From Derxia lacustris (GTDB lineage: Bacteria > Pseudomonadota > Gammaproteobacteria > Burkholderiales > Burkholderiaceae_E), in assembly GCF_002105195.1 (NCBI RefSeq), contig NZ_MUHU01000002.1, positions 310,001 through 374,000 on the forward strand: a DNA stretch of 64,000 nucleotides, given 5' to 3'. Position numbers and translations under genes: made by a program. Positions 9,247 through 20,139 of this stretch are shown one piece after another (position 1 is the stretch's first letter; the number at the start of each line of letters is the position of its first letter). The notes beneath the pieces are model-generated. The model was not told where the DNA came from, made no database searches, and saw only the letters and a list, made by a program, of their open reading frames with translations.

Positions 9247-10275
9247 CTAAGCAGTGCGCTCAACCGCGAAAGCACATAACAATATCAGGCTCTGCTTGAA
9301 TTGTGAAGAGGGAAGTTGCTCAATGCACTTCGCTGCAACACCTGCCTCGGCTCGCGCGCGCTGTCGCGTGTACTCCAGCGCGCCCGTAGAACGCAGCGCC
9401 TCGGTAATCGCGCCAATGCATTCGACATCGCCATTCACGATTGCCTGCCTCACCAACTCGCGCTGCTCTGGCGCGCCGTGATCTCGCAAATAGATCATCG
9501 GCATCGTGGGCTTGCCTTCGCGCAGGTCGTCGCCGAGGTTTTTGCCGATTTCGGCTGCATCCCCCGAGTAATCCAGTACATCATCAATGAGCTGGAAAGC
9601 AGTGCCGAGATGGCGCCCGAACGCCGCGCAATCGAGTTCAAGCCGGGAATCCGTACCCGCGAGAATGGCGGCAATCCGCGCCGATGCCTCGAACAGGCAT
9701 GCCGTCTTGTACTGGACTACGCGCATGTACTGCGACTCTTCCACGTCGGGATCGTTGCAGTTCATGAGTTGCAGGACTTCGCCCTCGGCGATCGTATTGG
9801 TTGCATCCGCCAGGACACGCATGATCTGCATGTCGTCCGGCTCCAGCATCATCTGGAACGAGCGCGAATACAGGAAGTCGCCCACTAGCACGCTGGCGGC
9901 GTTGCCGAATGCGGCATTCGCCGTCTTACGCCCGCGACGCATCGACGATTCGTCTACCACGTCGTCATGTAGCAGCGTGGAGGTATGAATGAGCTCGACC
10001 ACCGCTGCCATCACGTGATGCTGGGTGCCCCGGTAGCCGAGCGCACCGGCCATCATCAGAAGCAGGGCGGGACGCAGCCGCTTACCGCCCGACGACACGA
10101 TGTACTCGGCAACCGTCTCGACGAGGGCAACGCCGGAATGCAGGCGATCGCGGATGACGCGATCGACCGCACGCATGTCTTCGGAGATGGGCGAGAGGAT
10201 GTCGTGGACGCTCAAGGAAGTGACTGCGCTGTTGACGGGTTGCAGACCGGGAACGGGCTGAGGCTCTTGATTCAT
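9247..10275 (-). CDS. ispB: Octaprenyl diphosphate synthase (IspB-like)
   Basis: Trans-polyprenyl diphosphate synthase that elongates farnesyl diphosphate with isopentenyl diphosphate to make the ubiquinone side chain. The two aspartate-rich motifs are LLHDDVVDESSMRRG and QLIDDVLDYSGD, and GGKRLRPALLLM precedes the first. The start is the ATG at 10275 (MNQEPQPVPG), giving 342 residues; the frame upstream is open to 10407 but lies in the divergent promoter region. It is transcribed away from rplU, as in most proteobacteria. Confidence 0.95.
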   Translation of the reverse strand: MNQEPQPVPGLQPVNSAVTSLSVHDILSPISEDMRAVDRVIRDRLHSGVALVETVAEYIVSSGGKRLRPALLLMMAGALGYRGTQHHVMAAVVELIHTSTLLHDDVVDESSMRRGRKTANAAFGNAASVLVGDFLYSRSFQMMLEPDDMQIMRVLADATNTIAEGEVLQLMNCNDPDVEESQYMRVVQYKTACLFEASARIAAILAGTDSRLELDCAAFGRHLGTAFQLIDDVLDYSGDAAEIGKNLGDDLREGKPTMPMIYLRDHGAPEQRELVRQAIVNGDVECIGAITEALRSTGALEYTRQRARAEAGVAAKCIEQLPSSQFKQSLILLCAFAVERTA

Positions 10276-10287
10276 AAGGGGTTTGTT

Positions 10288-10316
10288 TTGACAGGCCTGC
10301 ACGTGCCGGCTAGTAT
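10288..10316 (+). promoter_or_regulatory. Sigma-70 promoter for rplU-rpmA
   Basis: TTGACA at 10288-10293 is a perfect -35 box. A 17-bp spacer separates it from TAGTAT at 10311-10316 (4 of 6 to TATAAT). Transcription would start near 10323, leaving a leader of about 110 nt before rplU. It lies in the gap between the divergent ispB and rplU. Confidence 0.75.
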
Positions 10317-10386
10317 AGCCAGTTCCCGAAAGCGGTCCCTCGACTGCTTTCAACGCTCGGCGGCTTCGCGCGAAGCTGCCAATCGA

Positions 10387-10408
10387 GATGACTCCTGGTG
10401 GAGTCATC
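10387..10408 (+). promoter_or_regulatory. Hairpin in the rplU 5' leader
   Basis: GATGACTC (10387-10394), loop CTGGTG and GAGTCATC (10401-10408) form a perfect 8-bp stem. It ends 25 bp before the rplU ATG, just ahead of the GAACGAGG ribosome binding site. Ribosomal protein operons often carry leader structures bound by their own product; that role here is an inference. Confidence 0.5.
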
Positions 10409-10433
10409 AGTTCTTTATTGGAACGAGGTCCAG

Positions 10434-10745
10434 ATGTACGCGGTCATAAAAACCGGCGGCAAGCAGTACAAGGTCGTTGCCGGCGAGAAGATCAAGGTAG
10501 AACAGATTGCTGCGGACGTGGGCTCGGAAATCACCATCAGCGAAGTGCTCGCTGTGGGCGCTGGCGAACAGATCAAGTTCGGCGCGCCGCTGGTGACCGG
10601 TGCCAGCGTCAAGGCGACCGTGGTTAGCCACGGCCGTCACGACAAGGTTCGCATCTTCAAGATGCGTCGCCGCAAGCATTATCAGAAGCGCCAAGGTCAT
10701 CGGCAGAACTACACCGAGCTTCAGATTTCGGCCATCGAGGCCTGA
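10434..10745 (+). CDS. rplU: 50S ribosomal protein L21
   Basis: Large-subunit ribosomal protein bL21, 103 residues. [25 protein letters not shown] is the family N-terminus and [23 protein letters not shown] the RNA-binding C-terminus. The ATG at 10434 is chosen over an upstream in-frame codon because [11 protein letters not shown] is the universal start and GAACGAGG lies 6 bp before it. Expressed with rpmA from the promoter at 10288-10316. Confidence 0.98.
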   Translation: MYAVIKTGGKQYKVVAGEKIKVEQIAADVGSEITISEVLAVGAGEQIKFGAPLVTGASVKATVVSHGRHDKVRIFKMRRRKHYQKRQGHRQNYTELQISAIEA

Positions 10746-10778
10746 TCGCTGCCGGTCTGATCCACAGGAGTCAATCTC

Positions 10779-11042
10779 ATGGCACACAAAAAGGGCGGCG
10801 GCTCTACCCGCAACGGTCGCGATTCAGAATCGAAGCGCCTAGGCGTGAAGGCCTACGGCGGCGAACTCATCAGCGCCGGTTCGATCATCGTCCGCCAGCG
10901 CGGCACGCAGTTCCATGCCGGTGAAAACGTCGGCACGGGGAAGGACTACACGCTGTTCGCCAAGGTGGACGGCACGGTCGAGTTCCTGGTCAAGGGTCCG
11001 GCGCGCAAGTCGTTCGTGCGCATCGTTCCGGTCGAGGCCTGA
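10779..11042 (+). CDS. rpmA: 50S ribosomal protein L27
   Basis: Large-subunit ribosomal protein bL27, 87 residues. The N-terminal tail reaches the peptidyl-transferase centre. [20 protein letters not shown] is the canonical start, so no N-terminal propeptide of the Firmicutes type is present. It starts 33 bp after rplU with an AGGAG site and ends 38 bp before a strong terminator. Confidence 0.98.
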   Translation: MAHKKGGGSTRNGRDSESKRLGVKAYGGELISAGSIIVRQRGTQFHAGENVGTGKDYTLFAKVDGTVEFLVKGPARKSFVRIVPVEA

Positions 11043-11079
11043 GCTTCGCACCACGACGTTTCCGCAAGCCGGAAATACG

Positions 11080-11107
11080 AAGGGCCACGCTGGGCGTGGC
11101 CCTTTTC
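11080..11107 (+). terminator. Intrinsic terminator after rplU-rpmA
   Basis: AAGGGCCACGC (11080-11090) pairs perfectly with GCGTGGCCCTT (11094-11104) around a 3-nt TGG loop, and the stem runs into a short T tract. It separates the ribosomal protein unit from obgE, whose ATG is only 33 bp downstream, so obgE either depends on readthrough or has its own weak promoter. Confidence 0.85.
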
Positions 11108-11121
11108 ATTGCTGCGGGTGA

Positions 11122-13373
<2,252 letters not shown>

Positions 13374-13443
13374 GCTGCGAGTACGCACTCGCCACAGGCC
13401 GAATCCGCAACGCAAGCGGCAGACCGAAGGCCGCCGTCTTGCC

Positions 13444-14076
13444 TCATCCGCCCTGCCCGCCCGGCGGCGCGACCTGCGCCTCGGGTGCCACGTTGCCGAA
13501 CAGATCGGGGGCCTCATCCATCGGCTTGACCACCTGCCTCAGATAGCGCGCCTCGCGCGGACGCGGCTTGACCGCATGGGTCTGCGGCACCTGGAGCTGC
13601 GGCCCCTTGAACAGATGGCGCGCCAACTCGTTGAGCGCAAGCGAATACACCTCGCGCTTGAACTCGATGACCGCCTCCAGCGGCACCCAGTAGTCATGCC
13701 AGCGCCAGGCATCGAACTCCGGATGATCGGTGGCGCGCAGCGACACATCGCAATCGCGCCCCAGCATTCGCAACATGAACCAGATCTGCTTCTGGCCCCG
13801 GTAATGACCGCGCACTTCGCGCTTGATGAAACGGTCGGGCACCTCGTAGCGCAACCAGTCACGGGTCCGGCCGATGATCTTGACGTGTTCGGGCGTGAGG
13901 CCGATTTCCTCGTGCAGCTCGCGGAACATCGCCTGCTCGGGCGATTCTCCGTACTTGATGCCGCCTTGCGGAAATTGCCATGAGTGCTCGTTGACGCGCT
14001 TACCCCACCAGACCTGGTTCTTCCGGTTCACCAAGATGATGCCGACGTTCGGGCGGAACCCTTCCCGGTCGAGCAT
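13444..14076 (-). CDS. rppH: RNA pyrophosphohydrolase RppH
   Basis: Nudix enzyme that removes pyrophosphate from the 5' triphosphate of mRNAs and so triggers RNase E decay; 210 residues. The N-terminus [28 protein letters not shown] and Nudix box [23 protein letters not shown] are diagnostic. The C-terminal ~55 residues form a basic, Pro-rich tail usual in betaproteobacterial RppH. It converges with proB and diverges from proS. Confidence 0.96.
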   Translation of the reverse strand: MLDREGFRPNVGIILVNRKNQVWWGKRVNEHSWQFPQGGIKYGESPEQAMFRELHEEIGLTPEHVKIIGRTRDWLRYEVPDRFIKREVRGHYRGQKQIWFMLRMLGRDCDVSLRATDHPEFDAWRWHDYWVPLEAVIEFKREVYSLALNELARHLFKGPQLQVPQTHAVKPRPREARYLRQVVKPMDEAPDLFGNVAPEAQVAPPGGQGG

Positions 14077-14108
14077 TTGGACACCTGCATTCCTTTAGAA
14101 TTGAATCG

Positions 14109-14114
14109 ATTATA
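14109..14114 (-). promoter_or_regulatory. Candidate -10 box for rppH
   Basis: A perfect TATAAT on the minus strand lies 33 bp upstream of the rppH ATG. At the standard distance the -35 region is poor (AGCGAG), so this is a candidate only. Confidence 0.4.
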
Positions 14115-14277
14115 GCGAGCTGCCTCCGGCGCTCGCTTTGCCGTGCAAGGTCTTGATTCCACGCACTTTTCGGCGGTTCGCACCGGCATCGGCGCGCTAC
14201 CGTCCAACATACGCGCATGACATCCGCAGGCTTGCAACGAGCCTGTTTCAATGTCCCGAGCCGCTCCCCGCCCGCCC

Positions 14278-16020
14278 ATGAAAGCCAGTCAGTTCTTCAT
14301 TTCCACGCAAAAAGAAGCGCCCGCCGACGCCGACATCATTTCGCAGAAGCTCATGCTTCGCGCCGGCATGATCAAGAAGCTCGCCGCCGGCATCTACAAC
14401 TACATGCCGATGGGCCTGCGCTCGATCCGCAAGGTCGAGGCCATCATCCGCGAGGAAATGAATGCCGCCGGCGCGACAGAGCTGCTGATGCCGGTCATCC
14501 AGCCGGCCGAGCTGTGGCAGGAGTCGGGCCGCTGGGACAAGTACGGTCCCGAGCTAATGCGCATCAAGGATCGCCACGACCGCGACTTCATCGTGCAGCC
14601 CACCTCGGAAGAGGTCATCACCGACATCGCGCGCCAGGAGCTGCGCAGCTACCGCCAGCTGCCGCAGAACTGGTACCACATCCAGACCAAGTTCCGTGAC
14701 GAGCGCCGTCCGCGCTTCGGCGTGATGCGCGGCCGCGAATTCACGATGAAGGACGCCTACAGCTTCGACCGCAACACCGAGGGTGCGCTCAAGACCTACG
14801 ACGCGATGTTCGCGGCCTATCTGCGCATCTTTGGCCGGCTCGGCCTGCAATTCCGCGCGGTCGCGGCCGATACGGGCTCGATCGGCGGCGACCGTTCGCA
14901 CGAGTTCCAGGTGATCGCCGACGCGGGCGAGGATCTGCTCGTCTACAACCCCGAGACCGACTACGCCGCCAACATCGAGCTGGCCGAGGCCCTGCCGCTG
15001 TCGGCCGAGCGCGCCGCGCCCGCCGAGGAACTCACCCTCACGCTCACGCCCGGCACCGGTCGCTGCTCGGAGCTGGCCGACTACCTCAAGCTGCCGCTGT
15101 CGCGCACGATCAAGTCGCTCATCTTCGCGACCGAGGCGGAAGGCAAGCTCACCGGCATCTGGCTGCTGATGCTGCGCGGCGACCATGAACTCAACGAGAT
15201 CAAGGCCGGCAAGCTGCCCGGCTTCGGCGACGGTTTCCGCATGGCGACCGAGGCCGAGATCATCGACCACTTCGGCTGCAAACCCGGCTTCCTGGGCCCG
15301 ATCAAGACCGTCAAGCCGGTGCATGTGATCGCCGACCGCACCGTCGCCAACATGAGCGACTTCGTCGTCGGCGCGAACCAGGAGGACTATCACTACACCG
15401 GCGTGAACTGGGGCCGCGATCTGCCCGAGCCCGAACTCGTGGCCGACCTGCGCAACATCGTCGCGGGCGATCCGGCGCCGGACGGCAAGGGCGTGGTGGC
15501 GATCCAGCGCGGCATCGAGGTGGGTCATGTGTTCTACCTCGGCACCAAGTACTCGAAGGCACTCGACGCCACCTTCCTCGACGAGGACGGCAAGCCCAAG
15601 CATTTCGAGATGGGCTGCTATGGCATCGGCGTGACCCGCCTGCTCGGCGCCGCGATCGAACAGAACCATGACGCCAAGGGCATCGTCTGGCCGACCGCGA
15701 TGGCGCCGTTCGAAGTGGTGGTGTGCCCGATCGGCGCCGACCGCAGCGAGGCCGTGCGCGAAGCCGCCTTCCGGCTGCATGACGAACTGGCCGCCGCCGG
15801 CATCGACGTGATCATCGACGACCGCGGCGAGCGCCCGGGCGTGATGTTTGCCGACTGGGAACTGATCGGCGTGCCCTACCGCGTCACGCTCGGCGACCGC
15901 GGCCTGAAGGAAGGCATGGTCGAGTTCCAGCACCGTCGCGACGAGGCCGCGACCAAGGTTGCGCTGGCCGGCATCGCCGCCACCGTCATCGGCCGCGTCA
16001 GGGCCGATCTGGCGGCCTGA
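14278..16020 (+). CDS. proS: Prolyl-tRNA synthetase
   Basis: Class II aminoacyl-tRNA synthetase that charges tRNA-Pro; 580 residues. The start at the ATG 14278 gives [20 protein letters not shown], the conserved beginning; an ATG nine codons upstream is possible. Class II signatures are present ([35 protein letters not shown]). The inserted editing domain between motifs 2 and 3 (about residues 230-390) marks the bacterial-type enzyme able to clear Ala-tRNA-Pro. The C-terminal anticodon domain contains [19 protein letters not shown]. Confidence 0.97.
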   Translation: MKASQFFISTQKEAPADADIISQKLMLRAGMIKKLAAGIYNYMPMGLRSIRKVEAIIREEMNAAGATELLMPVIQPAELWQESGRWDKYGPELMRIKDRHDRDFIVQPTSEEVITDIARQELRSYRQLPQNWYHIQTKFRDERRPRFGVMRGREFTMKDAYSFDRNTEGALKTYDAMFAAYLRIFGRLGLQFRAVAADTGSIGGDRSHEFQVIADAGEDLLVYNPETDYAANIELAEALPLSAERAAPAEELTLTLTPGTGRCSELADYLKLPLSRTIKSLIFATEAEGKLTGIWLLMLRGDHELNEIKAGKLPGFGDGFRMATEAEIIDHFGCKPGFLGPIKTVKPVHVIADRTVANMSDFVVGANQEDYHYTGVNWGRDLPEPELVADLRNIVAGDPAPDGKGVVAIQRGIEVGHVFYLGTKYSKALDATFLDEDGKPKHFEMGCYGIGVTRLLGAAIEQNHDAKGIVWPTAMAPFEVVVCPIGADRSEAVREAAFRLHDELAAAGIDVIIDDRGERPGVMFADWELIGVPYRVTLGDRGLKEGMVEFQHRRDEAATKVALAGIAATVIGRVRADLAA

Positions 16021-16127
16021 GGCGGCGGGGCATGAGCGCACGCAACCCGTTGCGGAGAGCGGGCCTGCGCGGCCCCCTCGCCGCCATCGGCGCCGGCAAG
16101 CGGGTCGCCGCGTGCGAAGCCGTTCGC

Positions 16128-16802
16128 ATGCGCCGATGCCTTGCTGCCCTGGGCCTGATCGCGCTGGCCGGCCACGCCCACGCCGGCGCGCAGAAGGAAG
16201 AACAGCTCGCCGACTCGGTGCGCAGCGCGCTGCACGCGAGCATCGCCGACAGCGCGCCGCCCGAGCCGCTGTTCACCCGCTTCGAGGACCGGCTCGACTA
16301 TCTCGTGTGGCTCGGCGAGATGGGCAACCGGCTCGCGCGCAAGTCGCCCGACTTCACCTTCCGTCAGGAGCTGCTGAGATCGGTCTGGTACGAGTCGAAG
16401 CGCGCCGGGCTGGAGCCTTCGCTCGTGCTCGGGCTGATGGAAGTGGAATCGGGCTTCCGCAAGCACGCGATCTCGTCGGTGGGCGCGCGCGGCTACATGC
16501 AGGTGATGCCGTTCTGGTCGCGCCAGATCGGCAGCGGCGATCCGCGCGAGCTGTTCGACATGCGCGTCAACCTGCGCTACGGCTGCACCATCCTGCGCCA
16601 CTACCTCGACCGCGAGGGCGGCGACCTGTTCCTGGCACTGGGCCGCTACAACGGCAGCCGGGGGCGCAGCGAGTATCCCGACGCGGTCATGGGCGCCGCG
16701 CGCCGCTGGGTGTTCAAGCCCTCGCCGGCGCGCACGCAATCGGTCGATGGCGCCACGCCGCCGGCCCTGCCCGGCAGCGCGGCCACGCGCCGCGCCGGCT
16801 GA
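16128..16802 (+). CDS. Lytic transglycosylase (Slt domain), exported
   Basis: Periplasmic peptidoglycan-cleaving enzyme of the Slt70-like (transglycosylase SLT domain 1) family; 224 residues. The ATG at 16128 gives a clean signal peptide (MRRCLAALGLIALAGHAHA, then GAQ); an in-frame ATG at 16032 would bury it under 32 extra residues. The catalytic Glu lies in LMEVESGFRKHAISSVGARG, followed by YMQVMPFW and ALGRYNGSRG, all family motifs. It follows proS by 107 bp, an arrangement seen in other Burkholderiales. The exact subfamily is not clear. Confidence 0.88.
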   Translation: MRRCLAALGLIALAGHAHAGAQKEEQLADSVRSALHASIADSAPPEPLFTRFEDRLDYLVWLGEMGNRLARKSPDFTFRQELLRSVWYESKRAGLEPSLVLGLMEVESGFRKHAISSVGARGYMQVMPFWSRQIGSGDPRELFDMRVNLRYGCTILRHYLDREGGDLFLALGRYNGSRGRSEYPDAVMGAARRWVFKPSPARTQSVDGATPPALPGSAATRRAG

Positions 16803-16972
16803 ACGCACGGGCCTCAAAGCAGGCACCGCACGCTGCCTTGCCGAACCAGCGGCGCGACCGGCGCAAGCTCGTCGTGCCCCTGTCGCCCGCCGGCATGCTG
16901 GAGTCAGTCCGAGTAACCACGCTTGAGCGCACCGGACACGCCGGCTAGGTTCGCTTCCAGGGAGGATGAACG

Positions 16973-17521
16973 ATGGCCGCCAACGCCCAAGCCACCAACC
17001 ACACCGAAGCCACCGACTGGGTCCTGCTCGACGGCGCGCCCGATGCCGCCGAACGCGGCCTGCCGCGCAGCCTCGACGAGATCGAACTCATCACCGAGCG
17101 CTGCCGACGCATGGTCACGCGGCGCGCCCTCGTGTCGAGCGCGGCGGCGATCGTGCCGCTGCCCGGCCTCGACGTGCTGGTGGACATCTCGATGCTCATG
17201 AAGCTGTTCGACGAGATCAACGCCGAGTTCGGGCTGTCGGCCGAGCAGGTTGAGCGGCTCGCGCCGCACCGGCGTGTCGTGGCCTATCAGATCGCGCTCG
17301 CGGCGGGCAGCGCCGTCGTCGGCAAGGTGGTCACGCGGGAACTGGTGGTGGCCGTGCTGAAGCGCCTAGGCGTGCAGATCACGGTGAAGCAGGCGGCGCG
17401 CTATGTGCCCGTTGCGGGCCAGGCCGTGTTGGCCGCGATCTCGTTCGCGGCGCTGCGGCAGGTGGGGCGGGCCCACATCCGCGATTGCGCCCGGGTCGCC
17501 GGGCAGATGATTGCCGGCTGA
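16973..17521 (+). CDS. Uncharacterised small membrane protein (DUF697-like)
   Basis: Hypothetical protein of 182 residues with a good ribosome binding site (GGGAGG upstream of the ATG). After a hydrophilic N-terminus (~45 residues), RRALVSSAAAIVPLPGLDVLVDISMLMKLF forms a hydrophobic helix with the PLPGLD turn seen in DUF697/YcjF-like proteins. Two further hydrophobic segments follow (VVAYQIALAAGSAVVG and VAGQAVLAAISFAAL). It is probably an inner-membrane protein. No function can be assigned; the DUF697 resemblance is a weak call. Confidence 0.65.
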   Translation: MAANAQATNHTEATDWVLLDGAPDAAERGLPRSLDEIELITERCRRMVTRRALVSSAAAIVPLPGLDVLVDISMLMKLFDEINAEFGLSAEQVERLAPHRRVVAYQIALAAGSAVVGKVVTRELVVAVLKRLGVQITVKQAARYVPVAGQAVLAAISFAALRQVGRAHIRDCARVAGQMIAG

Positions 17522-17532
17522 CCCGCGCGCTA

Positions 17533-17548
17533 CGGCCCGAGCGGGCCG
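17533..17548. terminator. Possible bidirectional terminator hairpin
   Basis: CGGCCC-GAGC-GGGCCG sits in the 42-bp gap between two convergent genes. It lacks a T tract on either strand, so it could act only weakly or with Rho. Confidence 0.3.
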
Positions 17549-17563
17549 CAGTGACTCAGACCC

Positions 17564-18013
17564 TCAGGTCAGGTTCGCCGAGACGAACTTGGCGAGGTCG
17601 AACATCGAGGCCGAATCGGCACCCGCGAACAGCGCCTTCAGCTTGGCATCGGCGTTGATGTTGCGACGGTTGGTCGCATCCTGCAGGTTGTGCTTCTTGA
17701 TGTAGTCCCAGATCTTCTTGGTGGCGATCGGGCGGGCGATGGGCTTGTCGCCGACGATGGCGGCCAGGATGGCGCTCGGAGTCAGTTCCTTCATGAGCGC
17801 GGGATTGGGCGCGCGCTTGGCCGGGGCCTTCTTGGCGGCCGGAGCCTTCTTGGCGGCAGCGGCCTTCTTGGCGGGCGCGGCGGCCTTCTTGGCCGGGGCA
17901 GCAGCCTTGGGCGCGGGCGCCGGAGCGGCGGCGGCCTTCTTGACGGGCGCCGGGGCGGGGGCGGCTTTCTTCGCGACGGCCTTCTTGGCCGGGGCCTTCT
18001 TGGCAGTTGCCAT
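17564..18013 (-). CDS. Histone H1-like/SWIB domain protein
   Basis: Nucleoid-associated type of protein, 149 residues. Residues 1 to about 68 are a Lys/Ala/Pro-rich tail (repeats such as AKKAPAKKA and APAKKA) like the eukaryotic H1 C-terminal tail and bacterial HctB/AlgP-like tails. Residues about 70-149 are a SWIB/MDM2 domain (LTPSAILAAIVGDKPIARPI, KKIWDYIKKHNLQD, RRNINADAKLKALF). In chlamydiae and betaproteobacteria SWIB proteins are linked to DNA compaction. DNA binding here is inferred from charge. It has its own promoter candidate at 18062-18090. Confidence 0.88.
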   Translation of the reverse strand: MATAKKAPAKKAVAKKAAPAPAPVKKAAAAPAPAPKAAAPAKKAAAPAKKAAAAKKAPAAKKAPAKRAPNPALMKELTPSAILAAIVGDKPIARPIATKKIWDYIKKHNLQDATNRRNINADAKLKALFAGADSASMFDLAKFVSANLT

Positions 18014-18061
18014 GGTCTATCTCCTGGGGGCGCGAAAGGCGCCGTCGTTCGTGACCGAGCG

Positions 18062-18090
18062 AGAATCGAACACGCCTTTTTGGGTGTCAA
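18062..18090 (-). promoter_or_regulatory. Sigma-70 promoter for the H1-like/SWIB gene
   Basis: A perfect TTGACA (minus strand, 18090-18085), a 17-bp A-rich spacer and GATTCT (18067-18062; 3 of 6) precede the ATG by about 50 bp. The strong -35 box compensates for a weak -10. Confidence 0.5.
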
Positions 18091-18420
18091 GCCGATTCAA
18101 TGAAAATGAATGCTCTGTCACGCACTTTCCCTAGGGACGAGCGGCAGAAATTCGCGGCAAGCGGCAACCCCGCGCAAGGGCTCGAAACACTGCCGAAACT
18201 GCATCTTGTGTCGCTCATCAATGGCGACACTACCTGTAGCGCTTCAAGACGGCAATTCTTTCCGCAGCGCATCAAGAAACGGTAACGCGCGTGCACCGTG
18301 GCTTCCTGGGGCGCCGCGCGGACGGGCGGAATCCCTCGCGGACCGACGGCAAGCCTGTTGCCCGCGACAAACACCCAGGCGGACACCTCCTGGCGCACCA
18401 GCCACACGCAATCCGCGCGC
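18091..18420. other. Intergenic region with one inverted repeat
   Basis: No convincing gene lies between the SWIB promoter and the ffh terminator. The region is less GC-rich than its surroundings. It contains a 7-bp inverted repeat, GTGTCGC (18208-18214) and GCGACAC (18224-18230), with a 9-nt loop, a possible operator for the SWIB gene. Short open frames here lack family resemblance and ribosome binding sites. Confidence 0.4.
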
Positions 18421-18450
18421 AAACAAGAAGGCCGCCCCGAAGAGCGGCCC
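18421..18450 (-). terminator. Intrinsic terminator after ffh
   Basis: Reading the minus strand, GGCCGC (18449-18444) pairs with GCGGCC (18435-18430) and runs into TTCTTGTTT, 35 bp after the ffh stop. Confidence 0.65.
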
Positions 18451-18485
18451 CTGGAAAGCCGTTTAAGAAAGTGATGCGCCGGCGC

Positions 18486-19898
18486 TCAGCGCCCCCCGAA
18501 GGGATTCTTGCCGCCGAAGGGACCGCCACCACCCATCATTCCCTTCATGCTGCGCATGAGCTTGCCGATGCCGCCCTTCTGCATCTTCTTCATCATGGTC
18601 TGCATCTGATCGAACTGGTTCAGCAGCCGATTGACCTCCTGCACCGGCACGCCGGCGCCGGCCGCGATGCGGCGCTTGCGGCCCGCCTTGATGAGATCGG
18701 GCTTAGCGCGCTCGGCCGGCGTCATCGAGTTGATGATCCCTTCCATGCGCGCGATCTGCTTCTCGGCCTGGCCCATGTCGGCCTGACCGGCCGCGGCCTG
18801 GAACTGCGCCGGCAGCTTGTCCATCAAGCTGCCGAGGCCGCCCATCTTCTTCATCTGGCTGATCTGCGCCTTGAAGTCTTCGAGGTCGAAGCCGCCGCCC
18901 TTGCGCAGCTTCTCGGCCACCTTCTGCGCCTCGGCCATGTCGATGCCCTTCTGGGCTTCCTCGACGAGGGCAAGGATGTCGCCCATGCCGAGAATGCGCT
19001 GGGCCATGCGGTCGGGATGAAAGGCTTCGAGGCCGTCGAGCTTCTCGCCCACGCCCGCGAACTTGATCGGCTTGCCGGTGATGTGGCGCACCGACAGCGC
19101 CGCCCCGCCGCGCGAATCGCCGTCGAGCTTGGTGAGGATTACGCCCGTGAGCGGCAGCGCGTCGTTGAAGGCCTTGGCGGTGTTGACCGCGTCCTGGCCC
19201 GTCATCGCGTCGACGACGAACAGCGTCTCGATCGGATTGATCGCGGCGTGCAGCGCCTTGATCTCGTTCATCATCGCCTCGTCGATGCCGAGGCGGCCGG
19301 CCGTGTCGACGATGAGCACGTCGTGGTAGTGGCGCTTCGCCCAGTCGATCGCTGCGAGGCCGATGTCGACCGGCTTCTGGTCGCCGGTCGAGGGGAAGAA
19401 ATCGGCGCCGACCTGCCCCGCCACCGTCTCAAGCTGCTTGATCGCCGCCGGGCGGTACACGTCGGCCGACACCACCAGCACCTTTTTCTTCTTCTGCTCC
19501 TTCAGCCACTTGGCGAGCTTGCCGACGGTGGTGGTCTTGCCCGCGCCCTGCAGGCCGGCCATGAGGATGATCGCGGGCGGCTGGGTGGCGAAATTCAGCT
19601 CCGCGTCCTTGCGGAAGGCTTCCGGATCGGCGCTGCCGCCGATGATGGCCGTCAGCTCGCGCTGCACCACGCCCACCAGCGCCTGGCCCGGCGACAGCGA
19701 GGTGATCACCTCTTCGCCGAGCGCCTTCTCCTTCACGCGCGCGATGAACTCGCGCACCACGGGCAGCGCCACGTCGGCCTCCAGCAGCGCGAGGCGCACC
19801 TCGCGCAGCATCTCGGCGGAATTAGCTTCGGTGATGCGGGCTTCGCCGCGCATGGTCTTGACGACCTTGGCGAGGCGTTGGGACAGGTTGTCGAACAT
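18486..19898 (-). CDS. ffh: Signal recognition particle protein Ffh
   Basis: SRP54 homologue that binds 4.5S RNA and signal sequences for co-translational targeting; 470 residues. The start is the ATG at 19898 (MFDNLSQRLAKVVKTMRGEARI). An N domain precedes the GTPase G domain (G1 GLQGAGKTTTVGK, G3 DTAGRLGIDEAMMNE, TKLDGDSRGGAAL). The Met-rich M domain ends in a Gly/Met tail (MKGMMGGGGPFGGK). Its 4.5S RNA partner is not in the window. Confidence 0.97.
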   Translation of the reverse strand: MFDNLSQRLAKVVKTMRGEARITEANSAEMLREVRLALLEADVALPVVREFIARVKEKALGEEVITSLSPGQALVGVVQRELTAIIGGSADPEAFRKDAELNFATQPPAIILMAGLQGAGKTTTVGKLAKWLKEQKKKKVLVVSADVYRPAAIKQLETVAGQVGADFFPSTGDQKPVDIGLAAIDWAKRHYHDVLIVDTAGRLGIDEAMMNEIKALHAAINPIETLFVVDAMTGQDAVNTAKAFNDALPLTGVILTKLDGDSRGGAALSVRHITGKPIKFAGVGEKLDGLEAFHPDRMAQRILGMGDILALVEEAQKGIDMAEAQKVAEKLRKGGGFDLEDFKAQISQMKKMGGLGSLMDKLPAQFQAAAGQADMGQAEKQIARMEGIINSMTPAERAKPDLIKAGRKRRIAAGAGVPVQEVNRLLNQFDQMQTMMKKMQKGGIGKLMRSMKGMMGGGGPFGGKNPFGGR

Positions 19899-20139
19899 GG
19901 ATCGGGCCTGGAAGGGCGCGCGCCCCGGCGGGGCGATGCTGCGCGGAATGAGGATGGCGGCCGGCAGGCCGGCCTGTCGGCGCCACCGCGTCGCGCGCCC
20001 CGCGCGGCCGACTGGCGACGAAGCGCGCGGCAGCGGAGGCATCGCCCGGCGGCCCCGGACGTTACGCGCGGATTCTACGCGGCGCCCCGGTGCCCTCCGA
20101 GGCGCAGAATCTGCCGCTGATGCCACGCACGGATCGCCC

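Noticed and set aside
18087..18422. A 111-codon minus-strand frame between the SWIB gene and ffh
   Set aside because: No ribosome binding site or family resemblance, and it crosses the SWIB promoter region.
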